64,000 nucleotides of DNA, from NCBI RefSeq assembly GCF_023074055.1, contig NZ_JADPKR010000103.1:124001-188000 (forward strand), read 5' to 3'. Below the pieces are notes generated by a model, which searched no databases, was not told where the DNA came from, and worked only from the letters and a program-made list of their open reading frames with translations. Position 1 is the stretch's first letter. Each line of letters starts with the position of its first letter. The stretch comes from Bradyrhizobium sp. 141. Its GTDB lineage: Bacteria; Pseudomonadota; Alphaproteobacteria; Rhizobiales; Xanthobacteraceae. This document shows, one piece after another, positions 59,497 through 64,000 of the stretch. The position numbers were made by a program, and so were the translations under genes.

Positions 59497-61260
59497 TTAC
59501 GCGGCGAACTTCGCGAGCCGGCTCATCTCCTGCGTCACCAATTCCCGATAGGGGCCGTGGCCTTGCATCAGGCGGTCCGGCGCGCCGTCCTCGATGATCT
59601 TACCATTCTTCAGCACCACCACGCGGTCGAAATTGCGTAGCGTCGCGAGGCGATGCGCGATCGCGATCACCGTGCGGCCCCGCATCAGCCGCGACAACGC
59701 CTCGCGGATCGCCTCTTCCGACTCGCTGTCGAGCGCCGCGGTCGCCTCGTCCAGCAGCAGGATCGGTGCGTCCTTCAGGAAGGCGCGCGCGATCGCGATG
59801 CGCTGACGCTGGCCGCCCGACATCTTGACGCCGCGGTCGCCGACCATGGTGTCGAGACCATCCGGCATGCTCTCGACGAAATCGCAGCGCGCGGCGATCG
59901 CGGCGCGCAGCACCTCGTCGTCGGTCGCGTTCGGGCGGCCGTAGCGGATGTTCTCGCGGATCGACCGGTGGAACAAGGAGATGTCCTGCGGCACGACGGA
60001 GATCGCCTCGCGCAGGCTCAGCTGCGTGACCTTCGAGATGTCCTGCCCGTCGATCGTGATACTGCCCTCGTCGGTATCGTAGAAGCGCTGCAGCAGCGTG
60101 AACAGCGTCGATTTGCCGCCGCCGGACTGGCCGACCAGGCCGACGCGCTGGCCGGGCTGCAAACGAAGGCTGAACCGCTCGAAAATCTTCTCGCCGCCGG
60201 GATAGCCGAAGGTAACATTGTTGTACGCGATCGCCGCGCCGCTCTTCACCAGCGGCTCCGCTTCGGGGTGATCGCGCAGATCGTGCGGCACCAGCAGCGT
60301 CGCGATCGCCTCGGTCAGCCGCGCGACGTGCTGGGTGACGTCGACCAGCGCCACCGCGAGATCGCGCGTTGCGCTCAAGATGGAGATACCAAGCGTACAG
60401 ACCAGCACGACGTCACCGGTCGTCGCTTCGCCCTTCTGCCAGAGCGTGACTGCCCAGGCCATCAGCGCGATCGTCAAAAGCACGGTCACAGCGGCATGCA
60501 ACAACCGCAGCTTTTCCAGATAACGCAAGCTGCGGCTGCGCGCGGTCAGCTCCCGGTTCACGGTCGCGTCGAACCGCTCGTGCTCGTGGCCGATGCCGCA
60601 GAAGGCCCGCACCAGCGGCATGTTGCTGATGACGTCGATCATCTCGCCGTCGACCACGGCGGCCTTGTCGGCGAAGTCGTCATGCAGCGGCTTGCCCGCG
60701 GCGGCGAGACGGAACATCGCAACCACCATGCCGCCGGCGATCACGATCAGGCCAAGCGCCATGTAAGGGCTGACGGTTCCAATCAAGGCGATTGCCGCAA
60801 TTGTGGCAATGCAGGGCGGCAACACATTCCAGACGAACATGTTCTCGACCGTGAACACCGCGTTCGACGTCGCCGTGATGCGGCTCGTCAGCATGCCGGG
60901 CATCCGGTCGGAGAAGTAGCTCGGCGCGTGCCCGGTGAGATGACGAAATATGTCACGGCGTAAATCACCCGTGACACGAACGAAGGTGAAGCTCGCCGTC
61001 CAGCTCGCGATCCGCCACAGGAAGTTGTCGGCGGCGATCAGCGACATGAGTAAAATGAATGCCAGCCATACGTTCCCGCCGTGTGATGGTCCCGCGGACA
61101 GGCTGTCGACCAGCGACTTGACGCCGTACTGCGTGCCCACGGAGCAGGCAACGGCTGCCACGACGGCAGTCAGGATCACCAGATGCGCCGCAAGCCGACG
61201 CCGGAGATAGCGCAAGACAAAGGCAAATGGCCTGCGTGCGTATCCAGAAAGCTGATCCAT
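59497..61260 (-). CDS. ABC exporter, fused membrane and ATPase domains
   Basis: A 587-residue half-transporter: six membrane segments (residues 1-310) followed by an ATPase with Walker A GQSGGGKST, signature MSGGQRQRIAIAR, Walker B ILLLDEATAALDSE and the H-loop IAHRL. It should work as a dimer in the inner membrane, exporting a lipid, polysaccharide or drug. First gene of the likely operon with the glucosidase and PRC protein. An EcfG-like element (GGAAC-N17-TGTT) lies 50 nt upstream. Confidence 0.9.
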   Translation of the reverse strand: MDQLSGYARRPFAFVLRYLRRRLAAHLVILTAVVAAVACSVGTQYGVKSLVDSLSAGPSHGGNVWLAFILLMSLIAADNFLWRIASWTASFTFVRVTGDLRRDIFRHLTGHAPSYFSDRMPGMLTSRITATSNAVFTVENMFVWNVLPPCIATIAAIALIGTVSPYMALGLIVIAGGMVVAMFRLAAAGKPLHDDFADKAAVVDGEMIDVISNMPLVRAFCGIGHEHERFDATVNRELTARSRSLRYLEKLRLLHAAVTVLLTIALMAWAVTLWQKGEATTGDVVLVCTLGISILSATRDLAVALVDVTQHVARLTEAIATLLVPHDLRDHPEAEPLVKSGAAIAYNNVTFGYPGGEKIFERFSLRLQPGQRVGLVGQSGGGKSTLFTLLQRFYDTDEGSITIDGQDISKVTQLSLREAISVVPQDISLFHRSIRENIRYGRPNATDDEVLRAAIAARCDFVESMPDGLDTMVGDRGVKMSGGQRQRIAIARAFLKDAPILLLDEATAALDSESEEAIREALSRLMRGRTVIAIAHRLATLRNFDRVVVLKNGKIIEDGAPDRLMQGHGPYRELVTQEMSRLAKFAA

Positions 61261-61309
61261 ATGGCTATCGCCCCGTTATGCTGATTTTCGTTTTGTTACT
61301 GATCGACTG

Positions 61310-61335
61310 AACATCGACCTCTTCGCCTCGGTTCC
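61310..61335 (-). promoter_or_regulatory. EcfG-like promoter of ABC exporter operon (imperfect)
   Basis: The minus strand has GGAAC at 61335-61331, a 17-nt spacer and TGTT at 61313-61310. The -35 part and the spacing are exact; the -10 part has T for C at its first position. It ends 50 nt before the ABC exporter ATG. Confidence 0.4.
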
Positions 61336-61438
61336 CGAGCCGGGCGATCACGACATGCGGATGCGGACGATCTGAGAAGATGTAGTGGCAGCATCGAGAC
61401 GGCCCGCGGACGTGTCGAATATGTAACGTTCGCAGGAA

Positions 61439-61463
61439 GGAACTTCGCAAGTGCGGGAACGTT
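61439..61463 (+). promoter_or_regulatory. EcfG-like promoter of the glycosyltransferase gene
   Basis: GGAAC, a 16-nt spacer and CGTT: a full match to GGAAC-N16/17-CGTT, 70 nt before the glycosyltransferase start. A second GGAACGTTCC palindrome overlaps its -10 part. Confidence 0.5.
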
Positions 61464-61532
61464 CCCTTGTCTGGCATGCCGGTGCCGTACTGGCGGGGGT
61501 TTCAACTTCATGATCGCAGAGGAGATGGTGAG

Positions 61533-62603
61533 ATGCGCATCGCGCAGGTAGCTCCGTTGACGGAGGCTGTTCCACCCAAGCTGTATGGCGGCACCGAGCG
61601 GGTGGTGCATTGGTTGACGGAAGAGTTGGTGGCCCTTGGGCACGACGTGACTTTGTTCGCCAGCGGCGACTCGCGGACATCAGGCAAGCTGGACGCGCTG
61701 TGGCCCCGGGCGCTCCGTCTCGACGGTTCCGTGCGCGACCCCAATGCGCTGCACATGGTGCTGCTGGAGCGCGTGCGGCAGAAATGTGACGACGAGGAGT
61801 TCGACTTCCTCCACTTCCATCTCGACTATTATCCCTGGTCGTTGTTCCACCGGCAGCCGACGCCGTTCCTGACGACGCTGCACGGCCGGCTCGACCTGCC
61901 GGAGCATCAGCCGGTCTTCAACACCTTCTCCAAGATGCCGGTCATCTCGATCTCCAATGCGCAGCGACGGCCGGTGCCGCAGGCGAATTGGGTGACCACG
62001 ATTCATCACGGCCTTCCGGAGAACCTGCTGACGCCGAAGCCGGCGAAACAGGAATATCTCGCCGTTCTCGGCCGCATCGCGCCCGAGAAGGGCGTCGACC
62101 GCGCCATCAAGATCGCGACCCACTGCGGCATTCCGCTGAAGATCGCAGCCAAGGTCGATCGTGCCGATCAGGATTACTACGACGAGCTGATCCGGCCGAT
62201 GATCGAGAACAATCCGCTGGTGGAGTTCATCGGCGAGATCAGCGATCATGAGAAGTCGGATTTCCTGAGTGGCGCGCTCGGACTTCTGCTGCCGATCGAC
62301 TGGCCGGAGCCGTTCGGCCTCGTGATGATCGAGGCCATGGCGTGCGGAACGCCGGTCGTCGCCTTCAACCGCGGCTCGGTGCCGGAGATCATCGACGAAG
62401 GCCTCACCGGCTTCATCGTCGAGGACGTCATCAGTGCCGCGGGGGTGGTGAACCGCCTTCCGCAACTCGATCGCGCCGCGATCCGCAAGCAGTTCGAGAC
62501 GCGCTTCACGGCGCGGCGCATGGCGCTGGACTATCTCGCGGCCTACCGCAGCCTCGCCGAGGAGCAGGCGCCGCGGATCAAGCTGGTGAGCAGCGCGGAG
62601 TAG
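61533..62603 (+). CDS. Family 4 glycosyltransferase
   Basis: A 356-residue GT-B fold glycosyltransferase. The N-terminal domain has the glycine-rich PPKLYGGTERVVHWLTEEL; the C-terminal donor-binding motif is EPFGLVMIEAMACGTPVVAF, with NRGSVPEII after it. It transfers a sugar from a nucleotide donor to an unknown acceptor, perhaps a glucan or exopolysaccharide. The ATG at 61533 has AGAGGAG upstream; an ATG at 61467 would add 22 unrelated residues. It is divergent from the ABC exporter operon with EcfG-like promoters between. Confidence 0.88.
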   Translation: MRIAQVAPLTEAVPPKLYGGTERVVHWLTEELVALGHDVTLFASGDSRTSGKLDALWPRALRLDGSVRDPNALHMVLLERVRQKCDDEEFDFLHFHLDYYPWSLFHRQPTPFLTTLHGRLDLPEHQPVFNTFSKMPVISISNAQRRPVPQANWVTTIHHGLPENLLTPKPAKQEYLAVLGRIAPEKGVDRAIKIATHCGIPLKIAAKVDRADQDYYDELIRPMIENNPLVEFIGEISDHEKSDFLSGALGLLLPIDWPEPFGLVMIEAMACGTPVVAFNRGSVPEIIDEGLTGFIVEDVISAAGVVNRLPQLDRAAIRKQFETRFTARRMALDYLAAYRSLAEEQAPRIKLVSSAE

Positions 62604-62611
62604 CGGCAACT

Positions 62612-62752
62612 CTCGTGTCCCGGACGCGCTGCAACGCTCTTGGCGTTGCGGCGCAGAGCCGGGACCCACGCCGCCGGCTGTACTCTCGGAAACATGGGCC
62701 CCGGCTCAGCAGCGCACCGCTGAAGAAGCGCTGCGCTGCGTCCGGGGCACGC
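62612..62752. repeat. Bradyrhizobium intergenic repeat A, copy 3
   Basis: Begins CTCGTGTCCCGGACGCGCTG, identical to copy 1 over its first part, and ends GCGTCCGGGGCACG. It separates the glycosyltransferase and the sulfatase, whose genes converge here. Confidence 0.85.
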
Positions 62753-62758
62753 GCCCCC

Positions 62759-64000
62759 CTACCTCACCACCGCCCGCTTCGGCTCCACGATCTCGAACAT
62801 TCGCGGAAACTCGTCCATCAGGCCCATCAGCTCGGCGAGCTTCATCGGGTTGCCCGCGAGCTTAACCTTGCCGGCCGCGACGGCTTCCGGAAAGCTCGTC
62901 AGCTTGGCGATCACCTCGTCGAGCGTGGAGCGCGCCAGCGTGAAGCTGGCATCGGCGCCTTCTGCCTGCACGCCCTCGGAGTAAGTGAGCGCGCAGTTCT
63001 CCAGGTTGAGCACGAAGGTCTCGCCGGTGTCGGAAAAGCTCCAATTCAAGACGATGTGCTTGCCTTCCGCCTTGGGGCCGTTGAGGCGAATACCCAGCAC
63101 ATCCCAGAGCTGGGAAGTGCGCAGCGCGGCCAGCGTCTCGCGCGGCATTGGCGGGCGCGCCGGCACCTTCGGCATGCCCAGGCGCAATTCCTGCGCGCCG
63201 AACAGATAGGCGTTGCGCCAGGTCGCGCTTTCGGCCGCGTAGCCGAGCTGCTCCAGCGTGTCGGCAAGCAGACCGCGCGCCGCCGCATTGTCAGGCTCGG
63301 CGAAGACGAGATGGCCGAGCACTTGAGCCACGAAACGAAATTCCCCCTTGTCGAAATCGCGGCGCGCCCGTACGAGGATCGCATCCGCTCCGCCCATATA
63401 TTCGACGTACTTCTTGCCTGACTCCACCGGCGGCAGCGGATCGAGATTGACCGGATTGGCGTCGTACCAGCCGAGATATTTCTGGTAGATCGCCTTCACA
63501 TTGTGCCGGATGTGGCCGTAATAGCCGCGGCCGTGCCAGGCACCTTCCAGGCTCTTCGGCAGCTGGATCGTCTCGGCGATCTCGGCTGCGGTGAGGCCGT
63601 GGTTCATCAGGCGGATGGTCTGGTCATGCGCGAATTTGTAGAGGTCGCGCTGCTGCCGGATCATCGTGCCGATGCGCTCAGCTCCCCACACCGGCCAGTG
63701 ATGCTGACCGCACATCGCCTCCGCCTTGCCGTCCCAGAGCTGCAGGGCCTCGTTCAGATATTTCGACCAGGCCAGCGCGTCGCGCACATCGGCGCCGCGG
63801 AACGGCAGCAGATTGTGGAAATTGTGCGTGCAGTTCTCGGCAAGGTTCAACAGCTTGTAGCGCGGGATGAAGAAGTGCATCTCCGCCGGCGCTTCACTGT
63901 TCGGGGCCATCTGGAATTCGAATTCGACGCCGTCGATGACGCGCGTGTCCCCGGTCGCCATGATCAAGTCGGTCGGCCGCAGCAGCGCGACGGAGCCGGC
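62759..64000 (-). CDS. Alkyl/aryl-sulfatase, C-terminal part (runs off window)
   Basis: At least 413 residues of the C-terminal portion of an SdsA-type alkylsulfatase. The frame is open to the window edge, and the metallo-beta-lactamase HxHxDH zinc motif must lie beyond it. Visible: HWPVWG and the helical dimerisation domain (YHxYLGWYDANPVNLDPLPP-like block KYLGWYDANP), then a C-terminal SCP2-like hydrophobic-binding domain (about the last 130 residues). The enzyme removes sulfate from long-chain alkyl sulfates such as SDS. Usually secreted by a signal peptide that is not in view. Confidence 0.88.
   Translation of the reverse strand, partial: AGSVALLRPTDLIMATGDTRVIDGVEFEFQMAPNSEAPAEMHFFIPRYKLLNLAENCTHNFHNLLPFRGADVRDALAWSKYLNEALQLWDGKAEAMCGQHHWPVWGAERIGTMIRQQRDLYKFAHDQTIRLMNHGLTAAEIAETIQLPKSLEGAWHGRGYYGHIRHNVKAIYQKYLGWYDANPVNLDPLPPVESGKKYVEYMGGADAILVRARRDFDKGEFRFVAQVLGHLVFAEPDNAAARGLLADTLEQLGYAAESATWRNAYLFGAQELRLGMPKVPARPPMPRETLAALRTSQLWDVLGIRLNGPKAEGKHIVLNWSFSDTGETFVLNLENCALTYSEGVQAEGADASFTLARSTLDEVIAKLTSFPEAVAAGKVKLAGNPMKLAELMGLMDEFPRMFEIVEPKRAVVR

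Noticed and set aside
1..64000. CRISPR array, tRNA/rRNA genes, insertion sequences, prophage or conjugative element
   Set aside because: I found no regularly spaced direct repeats, no tRNA-like cloverleaf with a CCA-type end, and no transposase, integrase or phage-type frames on either strand.

Overview
The window is a chromosomal segment of a Bradyrhizobium-type alphaproteobacterium. It is GC-rich. It has a 505-residue FixL with heme His200 and a 232-residue FixK2 with Cys183, both matching the B. diazoefficiens/japonicum proteins as I remember them. It also carries the nrtABC-narK-bjgb-flp-nasC nitrate module and several familiar Bradyrhizobium intergenic palindromic repeats. No rRNA, tRNA, CRISPR array, insertion sequence or prophage is visible; this looks like core chromosome.

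Layout. 1-4.1 kb: oxidoreductase and transport genes on the minus strand (zinc-type alcohol dehydrogenase, DMT exporter, aldo/keto reductase plus SMP-30 lactonase). 4.3-13.5 kb, minus strand: assimilatory nitrate uptake and reduction with NO detoxification. NrtABC and NarK bring nitrate in, NasC reduces it, Flp supplies electrons and a single-domain hemoglobin handles NO. 14.2-16.9 kb, plus strand: a formate/nitrite (FNT) channel and a PP2C phosphatase-Ser/Thr kinase fusion, read divergently from nrtA. The nrtA/FNT intergenic region and the region upstream of narK carry sigma-54-type promoters, paired NtrC-like sites about 95 bp upstream, and leader hairpins. Nitrogen control by NtrC/RpoN plus NasT-type leader control is therefore likely.

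17-35.6 kb is a mixed metabolic region. It holds small orphan proteins, an intradiol dioxygenase, a serine hydrolase, a TRAP transporter, a probable EcfG-controlled operon of two tiny envelope proteins (77 and 26 aa), an orphan HWE-type sensor kinase, and an enolase-superfamily enzyme. A NodD-like LysR regulator follows, divergent from a flavin monooxygenase/hydrolase/solute-binding-protein cluster with a nod-box-like sequence between them. Then come CcdA, a LysR-XRE regulator pair, a candidate sRNA with a strong terminator, and an enoyl-CoA hydratase.

35.6-41 kb: isopropylmalate-type dehydrogenase, a second alcohol dehydrogenase, a class III CoA-transferase and glycogen synthase. 41-55.3 kb: the microaerobic respiration locus. 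fixGHIS (ccoGHIS) and fixNOQP (ccoNOQP) each have a FixK box centred about 64 bp before the first start codon. They are followed by a CBS protein, a universal stress protein and the oxygen-sensing cascade fixL-fixJ-receiver protein-fixK2. FixL senses O2, FixJ activates fixK2, and FixK2 activates the cbb3 oxidase operons in the same window.

55.4-64 kb: MFS transporter, PRC-barrel protein, glycogen-debranching-like glucosidase and ABC exporter on the minus strand. A family 4 glycosyltransferase on the plus strand is divergent from them across a region with EcfG-like (general stress) promoters. The window ends inside an alkylsulfatase gene.
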